A stretch of 59,453 nt of DNA. It comes from Kitasatospora sp. MAP12-44. Its GTDB lineage: Bacteria > Actinomycetota > Actinomycetes > Streptomycetales > Streptomycetaceae. A program made the translations under genes and the position numbers. The notes below the pieces were generated by a model. The model ran no database searches. It was given only the letters and a program-made list of their open reading frames with translations, and was not told where the DNA came from. This document shows, one piece after another, positions 23,368-31,615 of this stretch (position 1 is the first letter of the stretch; every line of letters begins with the position of its first letter). Location: contig NZ_JARZAE010000003.1 in NCBI RefSeq assembly GCF_029892095.1, forward strand, positions 1-59,453, written 5' to 3'.

Positions 23368-23949
23368 TTAGGCGGCTATCGACCTGGGGCCGATGGTGCC
23401 GACGACCGGGGCCGGGCGGGCGTGCCGGATGCGGCTGGCGAGCGCGGCGCTGTGAGGCGACGCGGCGGTGGGTGCCGAACCCGGTGCAGCCTTGGCCGTG
23501 CTGGCAGTCACGGTGGTCTCCTCCTTCTCGACCGGCTTAATGGAGGCGACCTCCATCTCGAACCAGCTGATCCGGGTGCCGGCCTTCCGGTCGCGCCTGC
23601 TTCCGTGATTCACCGCGAGCTTGGTGATGATGAGCAGCCCCCGGCCGCCGTCGTACCCGCCCCTTCTGCGCTGCGTCCGCGTCGCCGGAACCCTCGGGAC
23701 GGCCGGGTCCGTCACCTCCACCCGCAGCCGCCCTTCCTCCGTCTGGTGCGCCCGGAAGCCGAGCTGCCCCTTCTTCTTGCCGCAGCCGTGGAGCCAGCCG
23801 TTGGTCAGCAGCTCGGAGGCCATCAGCGCCAGGTCCTCGGCCTCGCTGTCGGTGAGGCCGAGGGCGGCCTTAATCTGCGGCACGAACTTCCGCCGGATCT
23901 TCCCAACTACCTCGGGGGAAGCGGCAGTTACGAACTCAACCAGGGGCAT
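23368..23949 (-). CDS. Anti-sigma-factor-type ATP-binding protein (HATPase)
   Basis: The 193-residue protein has the GHKL ATPase blocks of SpoIIAB/RsbW-type proteins: the N box EDLALMASELLTNGWLHG near residues 38-55, and the G box GGYDGGRGLLIITKLAVNHG near 99-118. Such proteins are Ser/Thr kinases or sequestering factors for sigma or anti-anti-sigma proteins. In Streptomyces they often neighbour XRE/DUF397 pairs, as here. The last ~45 residues are a low-complexity extension. It is divergent from the XRE gene at 24312 across a 362-base region. Confidence 0.85.
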   Translation of the reverse strand: MPLVEFVTAASPEVVGKIRRKFVPQIKAALGLTDSEAEDLALMASELLTNGWLHGCGKKKGQLGFRAHQTEEGRLRVEVTDPAVPRVPATRTQRRRGGYDGGRGLLIITKLAVNHGSRRDRKAGTRISWFEMEVASIKPVEKEETTVTASTAKAAPGSAPTAASPHSAALASRIRHARPAPVVGTIGPRSIAA

Positions 23950-24311
23950 GACAGTTCCTCCGGGGGCGTGCCGCTACGGACGGCATTGGGGGGTGTTTCC
24001 GGGGAAGCGGCCGTTGTGGTCGCGCTCGTCAGGGCCGGGCCGAGGGCATCCTGACCTGGTCATCTGACGATCAATCAAGATCACTTGAAGCTGGCAATGC
24101 TGGCGAACTGCCTTCGCAACTACCAACTCATTGCGTGCAGTTCGCTACGCACAGCATGGACCCTAGTGCAGATCTACGCAACCACTTCTACCAACTGTGC
24201 AAGCTTGCAGAGTCGCACGCAATGTCGAGTCATATGCCACTCGGAGCCGGTAGCGCGCACTCCCTGCGGGGAGGCACACTGTGCTGACGATCGACATAGG
24301 AGGGGCAAGGG
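23950..24311. promoter_or_regulatory. Divergent promoter region between the ATP-binding and XRE genes
   Basis: These bases are clearly less GC-rich than their surroundings and hold no convincing gene. A GCACA-C-TGTGC palindrome lies near 24270-24280, shortly before the XRE ribosome site AGGAGGGG. The region likely holds both promoters and an XRE operator, but I cannot place -10/-35 elements confidently. Confidence 0.45.
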
Positions 24312-25163
24312 GTGGCATTCCAGCAGACCGTGAGGCGCATCCAGCTGGGAGGGGAGCTGCGCCGCCTCCGCGAGGCGCTCAGCCTCTCGCCTGAAGACGT
24401 GGCCAAGGCGCTGCCGAACTGGAGCGTCTACAAGATCAGCCGAGCGGAAACCGCGAAGGGTGCCGTCAAGGTCGACGACGTTGCAGAACTCCTCGAATTC
24501 CTTAAGGTCAGCGCTGACCTCAAGGCCGGCCTCCTTGACGTCGCCAAGAACGCCGCCAAGCAGGGCTGGTGGGTCAGCTACGCCGGCGCCGTGAACGACC
24601 AGACCGTCAACCTGGCGTCCCTGGAAGCCGAGGCATCAGCGGTAAAGACCTACCAGCCGTCGTTCATCCCGGGGTTGTTCCAAACCCCCGACTACTCGCG
24701 CGCAATCTTCACCGAGCTGGGTGGGTTCTCGGAGGACGAAGCCGAGGCGAAAGTCGACGTACGGATGGCCCGCCAATCCGTCCTGACGCGACCGAAGCCG
24801 CCGGAGGTCTGGGCGGTGATCCACGAGGCGGCCCTGAGCGTCAAGGGTGGAGGTCCGGGGATCATGCGAGCCCAGCTGGAGCAGTTGATACAGGCCACCC
24901 GCCGCCCCAACGTCAATATCCAGATCATGCCTGCGGATTGCGCGCTGAATCCCGGAATGAACGGTGCATTGACCATCCTCGGTTTCCCCTACCGGCCCGC
25001 GCTTGACATCGCCCTGGTCACGGCCCAGAAGACCGAACTGTGGATCGAGGATCGGGAATCGGTAGAGGAGTTCCACGCGACTTTCCAAAAGATCACAGCC
25101 GAGGCCCTGCCTCTGGACAAGTCGCTCGCATTCATCACCGAAAAGAGAGACCAGATCAAGTGA
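24312..25163 (+). CDS. XRE-family regulator with DUF5753 (Scr1-type antitoxin-like)
   Basis: The 283-residue protein starts at GTG 24312 behind AGGAGGGG. Residues ~10-65 form an XRE helix-turn-helix (ELRRLREALSLSPEDVAKAL, then VYKISRAETAKGAVKVDDV). Residues ~90-275 are the DUF5753 domain with EASAVKTYQPSFIPGLFQTP, then DYSRAI. This is the standard two-domain regulator of Streptomyces, paired with a DUF397 protein encoded by the overlapping next gene. Such pairs have been described as toxin/antitoxin-like and as developmental regulators. It probably represses its own promoter. Confidence 0.93.
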   Translation: MAFQQTVRRIQLGGELRRLREALSLSPEDVAKALPNWSVYKISRAETAKGAVKVDDVAELLEFLKVSADLKAGLLDVAKNAAKQGWWVSYAGAVNDQTVNLASLEAEASAVKTYQPSFIPGLFQTPDYSRAIFTELGGFSEDEAEAKVDVRMARQSVLTRPKPPEVWAVIHEAALSVKGGGPGIMRAQLEQLIQATRRPNVNIQIMPADCALNPGMNGALTILGFPYRPALDIALVTAQKTELWIEDRESVEEFHATFQKITAEALPLDKSLAFITEKRDQIK

Positions 25164-25384
25164 GCAACTACTACCCGAATACTGCCGAACTCGGCGTCGC
25201 ACTGCGGAAGTCGTCCTACAGCAACGAAAGCGCTGACTGCGTGGGGGCCGCCGGAATCGCCGGGGAGGTGATCGTCTCCGACCTCAAGAATCCGACCGGC
25301 CCGGCCCACCGGCACCAGCCCCAAGCATGGACGGCGTTTGCCCAGGCTGTTGGCTCCGGCACCCTGGCGCCCGTAGCGGTCTGA
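25160..25384 (+). CDS. DUF397 protein (74 aa), partner of the XRE/DUF5753 regulator
   Basis: The GTG start overlaps the upstream stop as GTGA. The sequence has the DUF397 hallmarks ALRKSSYSNESADCVGAAG, VIVSDLKNPTGPAHRHQPQA and W...FAQAVGSG. In known pairs the small protein binds or counteracts the XRE partner. It is normal in length for the family, with nothing missing. Confidence 0.92.
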   Translation: MSNYYPNTAELGVALRKSSYSNESADCVGAAGIAGEVIVSDLKNPTGPAHRHQPQAWTAFAQAVGSGTLAPVAV

Positions 25385-25470
25385 CCTAGTTCCGGCACTT
25401 CCGTAGCGTGCCGGCCGGCCAGGCTCGGTGGCCCGTCTCCCTCCGTAGGGTGGGTGGGCCACCCCGATCC

Positions 25471-25531
25471 CAACCGCGCGCCTGCGGCCCTGACACCTCC
25501 GTAGGGTGTCAGGGCCGCAGGCGCGCGGTTG
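25471..25531. terminator. Perfect 27-bp inverted repeat between convergent genes
   Basis: Bases 25471-25497 pair exactly with 25505-25531 around a 7-base loop (TCCGTAG). It lies between the DUF397 stop (25384, + strand) and the end of the conjugation operon (25600, - strand). This is the right place for a bidirectional terminator, though the stem is unusually long and perfect. Confidence 0.7.
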
Positions 25532-25599
25532 TCGATCGTACGCATCGGCTACGACATGGCGCTACGGATGACCTTGTACGTCTCGTCGTGTTAGCGCAC

Positions 25600-26040
25600 C
25601 TAGAGCAGTGGTGAGACTGGTGTTTCTGGTGAGACGGTGTTCACCGGATCGGTCGCGCCGCGGTATGCCAGTTTCTGCGGTCTCGCCGTATCCTGAGGCG
25701 CGATCGAGGGCGTCCCTTCTGGTTGTGGCCCTGAGCTCTGCTGCACTCCGGCTCTCGTGAACACCTGCTCGGCGCGGTCCAGGGTGAGCCGCATGGCACC
25801 AAATCGCCCCACTGAGTATCCCGCCAGGTAGCCGTGCAGGTGTAGCTGCTCGACCGCTTGGACCCCGGCGTCAACGTCCGGTGTGTCGGCCGGCGGGACC
25901 AGAGCATGCAGCTCCTCCTGCCACTCCCATCCGACGTCGCGGAGGACAGTCCGAGCCTCCTCTTGCTCCCAGCCGCTCCGTGCCACCAGGCCGTGACTCG
26001 GGTCAAGGTCGAAGACGACGTGAGGGTGCGGCATCATCAT
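25600..26040 (-). CDS. Hypothetical protein (146 aa), last gene of the conjugation operon
   Basis: The start overlaps the stop of the upstream gene as ATGA. The N-terminal half reads HVVFDLDPSHGLVARSGWEQ, then EEARTVLRDVGWEW and LHALVPPADTP. This looks like a small alpha/beta domain similar to those in other actinobacterial conjugation operons, but I cannot name the family. The C-terminal 45 residues are low complexity. Three ATG codons in a row begin the frame, so the exact start is uncertain by two residues. Confidence 0.7.
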   Translation of the reverse strand: MMMPHPHVVFDLDPSHGLVARSGWEQEEARTVLRDVGWEWQEELHALVPPADTPDVDAGVQAVEQLHLHGYLAGYSVGRFGAMRLTLDRAEQVFTRAGVQQSSGPQPEGTPSIAPQDTARPQKLAYRGATDPVNTVSPETPVSPLL

Positions 26041-26537
26041 TCGGGGCCTCCGGCGGTTGCTGTTAGGTCAACCGCGACAGCGGCAGGTTCGTCGCCCCAC
26101 GCCGCGATCTGGAATCGTGCGGGGCGGTCCTCGTGCCGCCCGACACGGCACTCGTCGCCGGCTTTGCCCAGAGCCTTGGTCATCCGGGTCAGGAACCGGT
26201 CGTACTGCTCGTGCCAGACGACGGTGGAGCCGGGGTCTGCGTAGGCGTCGCCCCGGGCGAAGGCCAGGGCCGCGATCTCGTACCCCAGGCCCTCGTGCTT
26301 CTCCCAGCAGGGTGGGATGACGTCCTGTGGTTGCCAGGCGTACGTCTGGTTCAGCCAGCGGCACACCGAGTTCAGCCACGCGGGCATCGGCTTGGCCAGC
26401 TCAGCCGGGAGGGCTCCCAGGTCCCACGGTGGGGGGCCGTCGACCACGGACTCCTCCGCGCTCCGCTCCGCGATGTAGTCCAAGATCAGTGCGGGCGGCT
26501 CGGGGAAGGGCTTGAACAGCGAGAGCGGGTTCGTCAT
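26037..26537 (-). CDS. DUF4913-like protein (166 aa)
   Basis: The ATG at 26537 overlaps the coupling-protein stop. Residues ~55-120 (WLNSVCRWLNQTYAWQPQDV, PPCWEKHEGLGYEIAALAFA, then WHEQYDRFLTRM) fit the DUF4913 pattern: an N-terminal helix, a W...W..H core and a WHxxYDxxL tail. This is common next to TraG-like genes in Streptomyces transfer operons. Its role is unknown; co-translation with the coupling protein suggests a part in substrate recruitment. Confidence 0.7.
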   Translation of the reverse strand: MTNPLSLFKPFPEPPALILDYIAERSAEESVVDGPPPWDLGALPAELAKPMPAWLNSVCRWLNQTYAWQPQDVIPPCWEKHEGLGYEIAALAFARGDAYADPGSTVVWHEQYDRFLTRMTKALGKAGDECRVGRHEDRPARFQIAAWGDEPAAVAVDLTATAGGPE

Positions 26538-27976
26538 GCAGCAGCCCCCTGGACAGCCCAGGCGGCGGCGTGAGCCTTGGCCTGCTGCTTCCTCGACTTG
26601 GCCTGTCGAAGTCGCTCTTCCTCGTTCGCGGCCCGCAGTTCGCGGACGTGGCCCTCGATCTCCGGCCACGAGTCCCAGGTCCACATCCCGTCAAGGCGGG
26701 TGATCACTGGCGGGAGGTTGTCCGCGAGCACCAGGGCGTGGCCCTCGGGCAGCGACCTGATCTCGTCGCCGCGCAGGACAGGCTCCAGAGCCATGTGCGT
26801 TGCGGTCGAGTGGCTGCCGCGGTCCCCGCCGCTAGTGGTCTTCGTGGTGCGCTCCCGTTCGACCTGACCGCACAGGTCGGACATGTCCTTGAGGAAGGCG
26901 GGGTCCTTGGCTCCGCCGAAGACGATGACGTGGTTGGTGAAGCTCGCCAGCTCGTTCGCTGTGTCCTCGCCGAATCGGGCGCGGGCCGAAGCCCAGCCCT
27001 GGAGGCCGTAGATCACGGTGATGCCCCGGCCCCGGCCGTCAGCAACGCGCTGGCGCAGGGAGGGGATCGGTGCGATGTTCGGCGCCTCGTCCAGCGCGGC
27101 CAGGAGGGCTGGGTCGAGCCGCCCGGCCGGAGACGCGATGGCGTGAGCCTCAGCGATGTCGAGCAGGTCCTCCGTGATCGCCGTGGTCAGCGGAGCGACG
27201 CTGTTCACCTCCGAGTCCTTGCCGAGCAGGTAGATCGTGCCCTCCGAGTCAAGGAACTCGGTGAAGTCCGTCGGGTCTCCGTCCCCTTGCAGAGCACGCA
27301 TCACCGACTCGTGCATGAGGGGTTCAAGGGCTGCATCGAGGGTCGAGGCGGTGTTGCCGACGGTGCGGCTGTCGCCCGAGGTGGCGGTCCGGAGCATGTC
27401 CGCCCACCCGGGGCCGGCGCCGGGGTGGGCGTTGAGGATGCCGACCGGCGCGGGGTCGGTCAGCTTGCGTGCCCACTTGAGCACCCAATCCAGGCTGGCT
27501 CCGTCGAGAGCTGCGGCGTGGAGGTACGCGGCGAGGATCTTGGCCGCTTGGCCCTTGTAGAAAGCGGCGCCCTCGCTGGACTGCGCAGCGCCCCCGGGAG
27601 TCCGGGAGCCGGCGACGAACGCTTTGGCCCTCATCATCGCGATCTCTGTCTCGGCGGCGCCCGTGATCGGCGTCCACCGGAACTTCGGGAGAGAGGGGGC
27701 GATGCTCTGCGGGTCGAAGACCATGACCGGTCGCCCGTCGCGGCGTCGTGCGTCGAGGGTGAGTTCGACCAGGTCCGGCTTGGTCGAGGTGGCGAGCACT
27801 GGGCCAGCCCACTTGCGGATGGTCGGGGCGAAGAAGCGCGTGGTCTTTCCGCTGCCCATGGGGCCGATGACTCGGCATGCCTTGTCGGCGCGGGACCACA
27901 GCTCGATGCCTTTCGGGCGTTGCGAGGTCCCCAGCGAGTAGCCGAAGTCGTGTGGATCAAGGTGCTGGTGGCGCAT
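26534..27976 (-). CDS. TraG/VirD4-type coupling protein, ATPase part without its membrane anchor
   Basis: The 480-residue protein has Walker A GPMGSGKTT at residues 38-46, Walker B ALLAALDEAPN near 280-290 and IYGLQGWASARARFGEDTAN (about 330-350), typical of type IV coupling proteins that deliver the relaxase-DNA complex to the secretion channel. Coupling proteins usually begin with two transmembrane helices; none is present here. The upstream 87-residue gene (28007-28270) has a transmembrane helix followed by LSAAAVLKATEIRPSLI, which is the segment that precedes the ATPase in single-chain relatives. So the protein appears split in two. ATG 27976 has GGAG ten bases upstream, so it is a real start. 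Confidence 0.9.
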   Translation of the reverse strand: MRHQHLDPHDFGYSLGTSQRPKGIELWSRADKACRVIGPMGSGKTTRFFAPTIRKWAGPVLATSTKPDLVELTLDARRRDGRPVMVFDPQSIAPSLPKFRWTPITGAAETEIAMMRAKAFVAGSRTPGGAAQSSEGAAFYKGQAAKILAAYLHAAALDGASLDWVLKWARKLTDPAPVGILNAHPGAGPGWADMLRTATSGDSRTVGNTASTLDAALEPLMHESVMRALQGDGDPTDFTEFLDSEGTIYLLGKDSEVNSVAPLTTAITEDLLDIAEAHAIASPAGRLDPALLAALDEAPNIAPIPSLRQRVADGRGRGITVIYGLQGWASARARFGEDTANELASFTNHVIVFGGAKDPAFLKDMSDLCGQVERERTTKTTSGGDRGSHSTATHMALEPVLRGDEIRSLPEGHALVLADNLPPVITRLDGMWTWDSWPEIEGHVRELRAANEEERLRQAKSRKQQAKAHAAAWAVQGAAA

Positions 27977-28006
27977 GACGTGCTCCGGAACAGGGGGAGG
28001 GGCGGG

Positions 28007-28270
28007 TCATGAGATGGCGGAACGCTTCTCCGCGAGGCTCACCGCCGCCGTGTGACTCGGGCGTTCCTCACCGCGGATGAGGGAGGGACGGATCTCGGTC
28101 GCCTTGAGGACCGCTGCGGCCGACAGCTGGCGCTTGAGCTGTCCCTTGTCGGCGAACCCGGCGTTTCGCCGGGCCCGGTTCGTCACCAGCCAGACAGTGG
28201 CCAGGGCTACCGCACACACGGTGGCTACGGCGTACAGGGCCAGCGACGTTCCGTTCGGCAGGAAGTCCAC
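28007..28270 (-). CDS. Small membrane protein equivalent to the N terminus of a TraG-type coupling protein (87 aa)
   Basis: The GTG start at 28270 overlaps the preceding TAG (TAGTG). Residues 9-30 (LALYAVATVCAVALATVWLV) form one transmembrane helix. The cytoplasmic part contains KGQLKRQLSAAAVLKATEIR, then PSLI, a segment that normally sits between the membrane anchor and the ATPase of actinobacterial coupling proteins. The ATPase gene follows after a 30-base gap with its own ribosome site. I infer that the two products assemble into one coupling protein. Confidence 0.75.
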   Translation of the reverse strand: MDFLPNGTSLALYAVATVCAVALATVWLVTNRARRNAGFADKGQLKRQLSAAAVLKATEIRPSLIRGEERPSHTAAVSLAEKRSAIS

Positions 28271-28656
28271 TACGCGGCCTGCCGGGCAGCACGGACGGCG
28301 AGGTAGCGCATGCGCCGGCCGCAGAGCCGGGACAGCGCGGTGTCGGGTCCGGCGCAGCGCGGTGGGGCGGTGTGGAACGCCTGGTGGAGGTCTTCCGCTG
28401 CCCGCCAGATGTGGGTGACGGCGGTGCGGACACGGCCACCGGCGGCTGAGTACTCGCCGTGGTCGAGGACTGTGGCGAGCGCCTTCGTGCGCCGGGCCAG
28501 TTCGAGCGCGTCGGCGTGCAACTGGTCGATCTCCTGCCGTACTGCGCGTTCGTCGGCGAGGGGCGTGGTCTCGACGGTGGGGCTGGTCATGGGGGAGGCG
28601 TGCTCCGAGTCTGTGCGGACCTGGTCGACGGCGGCGAGGTGCCGTTGGGCGTTCAT
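28270..28656 (-). CDS. Hypothetical helical protein (128 aa) of the conjugation operon
   Basis: ATG 28656 overlaps the VirB4 stop, and its own stop overlaps the next start by one base. The protein is mostly helical (ERAVRQEIDQLHADALELAR, RRTKALATVLDH, then VRTAVTHIWRAAEDLHQAFH) with a possible coiled coil at about 35-60. No known family is recognised. Its tight packing between the VirB4 and coupling-protein genes suggests a structural or regulatory component of the secretion machine. Confidence 0.75.
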   Translation of the reverse strand: MNAQRHLAAVDQVRTDSEHASPMTSPTVETTPLADERAVRQEIDQLHADALELARRTKALATVLDHGEYSAAGGRVRTAVTHIWRAAEDLHQAFHTAPPRCAGPDTALSRLCGRRMRYLAVRAARQAA

Positions 28657-30089
28657 GCGGCGTCCGGGTGGGTGCTGGTGAAGTCGGTCATCGAACCGGA
28701 GGAGAAGCAGAGGTGCTGCTCGGCTTCGACCAGGAGGTGTTGGACGGCTGGGTAGATGACCTCTCCGACCACCCACAGCGCGATCCCGCGGCGCAGGCGC
28801 GTGATGTGATCCGCTGTCCAGGACGGCAGGCCCAGCCGGGCCACCGTCGCTTCCGCCTCAGCCTTCTTCTGGCTGTAGATCACGATGGTGTCGGCCATCT
28901 TCAGCGCGGCTTGGGTCTCCGGGCTGTCGTCGATGTCGGACAGGTGGTGGACGAGCCCGACAAAGCTCAGCCCGTAACCGCGGGCGAACTTCAAGAACTT
29001 CTCCAGCAGCGCGGCGAGTTGGGGAACTCCAAGGATGTGCCACGCCTCTTCGCAGATGAGGATGCGCTTGCGCTGGGTGTAGCGGCGGCATCCCGACCCG
29101 GGGTTCGGCCCGAGCTCCCAGGCACCGGAGCCGGCGTCGACCACCACGCGTTGGTGCCGACTCGGCTCCGCCCCGCACTCGCACAGCGGTCGCAGCCAGA
29201 CCTCTTCCAAAAACACGGCGACCACCGCGACGAGGATGGTCATGGCGACGCCGCCCGACGGGACTTTCGTCAGGTCGAAGACGATCATGTCGGCGTTGAG
29301 GTCCACACCGAGGCTGGTGGGTCCGTCGAGCATCCCGGTCAGGTCGCCGGTCGTGTCATCCTCGCTCCCGCACAGCCGGTCCAGGACGTAGGACGCTTCC
29401 AGGCCGTCACCGAGGAGTTCGTCCCGCGTCCGCTGCTTGGCCGAAGCGTCGGACTCCTCCGGCGCCCGGAGCGCTGCGGCAACGTCGGCCAGGACCGGGA
29501 TTCGGTCCAGGTCACCGGCCCGCTGGTGGGCTCGCCGGATCGCGATGCGCAAGGCGGAGCCGGCGAACTCGTCCAGCGGCCTACCGAGGCCGAGTTCAAC
29601 GATCGTCCGGACCAGCTCGACCTGCCGCTTGCCCGCGATGGCGGGGTCCATCGGGTTGATGCAGGAGGCGCCCGGCCCGCCGCCGGGGCTGAACTTCACC
29701 GGGGACTTGCCGGTCAGCGAGCGGCCGAGCGCGGCCCACTCGCCTTCCTCGCGCTCCTTCTGTTCCTTCGTGTCGAGGATGACCACTTGCCGTCCGAGGC
29801 GGATCTGCCGGGCGGCGTAGGTCTTGGCGAACGCGGACTTCCCCCGCCCCGTGTCGCCCATCACGATCATGTTCCCGCCGGGGAGGCCGTCGCCGAACGC
29901 GCTGAAAGGGCAGTAGATGAACGCCTTCCCGGAGTAGAGCTCACGGCCGATGATCGCGCCCGCGCTGCCCAGGGTCGGCGGTGCGACAGGCAGATACAGG
30001 GCCTGGCTGGTGGTCGTCTCCGTGTATAGCGGTCGGCGGACCGTCTCGTACATCGGGGAGAGGGGGGAGAAGTCGAGCAGGTCAGTCAC
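28653..30089 (-). CDS. VirB4-like conjugation ATPase
   Basis: The 478-residue ATPase starts at GTG 30089, overlapping the upstream stop (GTGA). The sequence SQALYLPVAPPTLGSAGAII, then GRELYSG, precedes Walker A VMGDTGRGKSA at 76-86. Walker B ILICEEAWHIL lies near 345, and FARGYGLSFVGLVHHLSDID follows. It has the length and layout of actinobacterial VirB4-type proteins, which energise assembly of the transfer channel at the membrane. Its partner is likely the SCO6880-family membrane protein encoded immediately upstream, which takes the place of the VirB3/N-terminal part. Confidence 0.9.
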   Translation of the reverse strand: MTDLLDFSPLSPMYETVRRPLYTETTTSQALYLPVAPPTLGSAGAIIGRELYSGKAFIYCPFSAFGDGLPGGNMIVMGDTGRGKSAFAKTYAARQIRLGRQVVILDTKEQKEREEGEWAALGRSLTGKSPVKFSPGGGPGASCINPMDPAIAGKRQVELVRTIVELGLGRPLDEFAGSALRIAIRRAHQRAGDLDRIPVLADVAAALRAPEESDASAKQRTRDELLGDGLEASYVLDRLCGSEDDTTGDLTGMLDGPTSLGVDLNADMIVFDLTKVPSGGVAMTILVAVVAVFLEEVWLRPLCECGAEPSRHQRVVVDAGSGAWELGPNPGSGCRRYTQRKRILICEEAWHILGVPQLAALLEKFLKFARGYGLSFVGLVHHLSDIDDSPETQAALKMADTIVIYSQKKAEAEATVARLGLPSWTADHITRLRRGIALWVVGEVIYPAVQHLLVEAEQHLCFSSGSMTDFTSTHPDAA

Positions 30090-31612
30090 TTGATGCCTCC
30101 GGCGAAGGGCAGGGTCGTGGCGAAGGCACGGGCGTGTTCGAGGTCGAGCCATTCGATCCGCAGGTGAGCGTTGCGGGCACGGGAAGCGGTCGTCCGCTTG
30201 GTGCGCTCCAGCTCTTCGGCGCTCCGGGCGGAGATCGTGATGTAGCCGACGACAGCGGCGCCGGCCGCACCCGAGGAGGCCAGGGCCATGCCGCGCGAGC
30301 CGGTGGCACTCGCGGCGATCTGGTCGCGAGGATCGATGTTCTTGCCGCGCTGGCGGTCCCGGTTCATCTCCGCCTGGTTGTTTGTGTCCTCCGCGAGCAT
30401 CCGCTCCACGGCCTTGTCGTTCGGTTCGAGCTGCTGCGTGATGGAGATGGTGCGGATCACATCGGGCATCCCGATCAGCAGGGGCGAGAGGAAGTCCGGG
30501 CCGACTGGCGTGGTGGGCCAGGAGACCACGGCGGCCGTGGCGTGGAACCAGCTGGTGGTGGAGCCTGCGGCGCGGGTGGCCACGTGCGCTCCGTGGCGGA
30601 CGTCGACGTTGCGGGGGAAGGCGTGGGCCTGCTGGATTTCGGTGTCCCAGATGGCGTGGTCAGGGTCGTACGAGTTGCGGATGAAGGCCGTCAGCCGGCC
30701 CTCGTCCAGAGGCGCCACCACGGACAGGTCGGCGTCCTCCGCGCGGGACCACAGCTCTTCCAGGTACGCGGCCATCGCAGCGGCCACCCCGTCGTCACCC
30801 GATCCGCGGGTGGAGCCCTCGGCGGCCAGGTCCCGGGTGAACTTCGCGTGGATGGTGATGTAGTACCGGTGCTCCTCGGCGCTGGTCGACACCGCGTTGG
30901 CCAGCACGTCGTACGAGTCCTTGAGCCACTGCGGGGCGTTGGCCGTCGCTGCCGACTCGTCGCGCTGCGAGACGAACCGCTGGTGGGCGTACGGGTCAGA
31001 CTTCATCTGCCGGGCGAGGACCTGAACACGCTTCACCGGGTGCTCCTCAACGTTGCCGAAGGCATCCAGCAGCTCACCCCAGCGCTCCAGCGCGACAACC
31101 TGCTCAGCTACGTCCTTGCCACCGAGACCGGGTGAGGCGACCTCCAGCGCGGCCGTGACACAGCCGGCCTCCGGCTGGAGAACGACGACGGCCTTCTGCC
31201 CGCGGACCGTGACCGGAACCCACGTCATGCCCGCGATGCCCTCGGGCTCCGCCAGGGCGGCATCCGGCGGCGTGCCGTCGCGGCGCACGCCCTCCTCGAT
31301 GGCAGGTGACACCCAGACGCCGCCTGTACGGGCAAGTGCCTTGCGGTGGTAGCGGTTGATCCGCCACCAGCGGTAGAGGGTCCGCCGCTGGGACGTGCCC
31401 TTCGGCCGGTACGGCGCGTACACGATGACCAGGGCGAGCAGGATCGGCAGGACGAGGCCCGTCGCCGCGAGGGCCGTCACCTTGTTGAAGAGGAGGCCGA
31501 GAAGGATGCCGGTTCCGGCACCGGCGCCGAGGACGACCTGTTCGCCGAGGTTGCGGCGGCCAACCAGCCCGGTGGGGCGGTGCTTTCCGAACTGATACGT
31601 ACGAGTCGACAT
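30086..31612 (-). CDS. SCO6880-family conjugation membrane protein
   Basis: The 508-residue protein starts with MSTRTYQFGKHRPTGLVGRR, typical for the SCO6880 family. It has two transmembrane helices at about 27-67 (AGAGTGILLGLLFNKVTALA, then TGLVLPILLALVIVYAPY). The large cytoplasmic part resembles the N-terminal domain of VirB4 proteins. It is coupled to the VirB4-like gene and presumably forms the membrane base of the ATPase. Length and order in the operon are normal. Confidence 0.85.
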   Translation of the reverse strand: MSTRTYQFGKHRPTGLVGRRNLGEQVVLGAGAGTGILLGLLFNKVTALAATGLVLPILLALVIVYAPYRPKGTSQRRTLYRWWRINRYHRKALARTGGVWVSPAIEEGVRRDGTPPDAALAEPEGIAGMTWVPVTVRGQKAVVVLQPEAGCVTAALEVASPGLGGKDVAEQVVALERWGELLDAFGNVEEHPVKRVQVLARQMKSDPYAHQRFVSQRDESAATANAPQWLKDSYDVLANAVSTSAEEHRYYITIHAKFTRDLAAEGSTRGSGDDGVAAAMAAYLEELWSRAEDADLSVVAPLDEGRLTAFIRNSYDPDHAIWDTEIQQAHAFPRNVDVRHGAHVATRAAGSTTSWFHATAAVVSWPTTPVGPDFLSPLLIGMPDVIRTISITQQLEPNDKAVERMLAEDTNNQAEMNRDRQRGKNIDPRDQIAASATGSRGMALASSGAAGAAVVGYITISARSAEELERTKRTTASRARNAHLRIEWLDLEHARAFATTLPFAGGIK

Positions 31613-31615
31613 GTG

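Noticed and set aside
25471..25531. CRISPR or insertion-sequence end
   Set aside because: A single inverted repeat with no spacers, no transposase gene and no target duplication visible.
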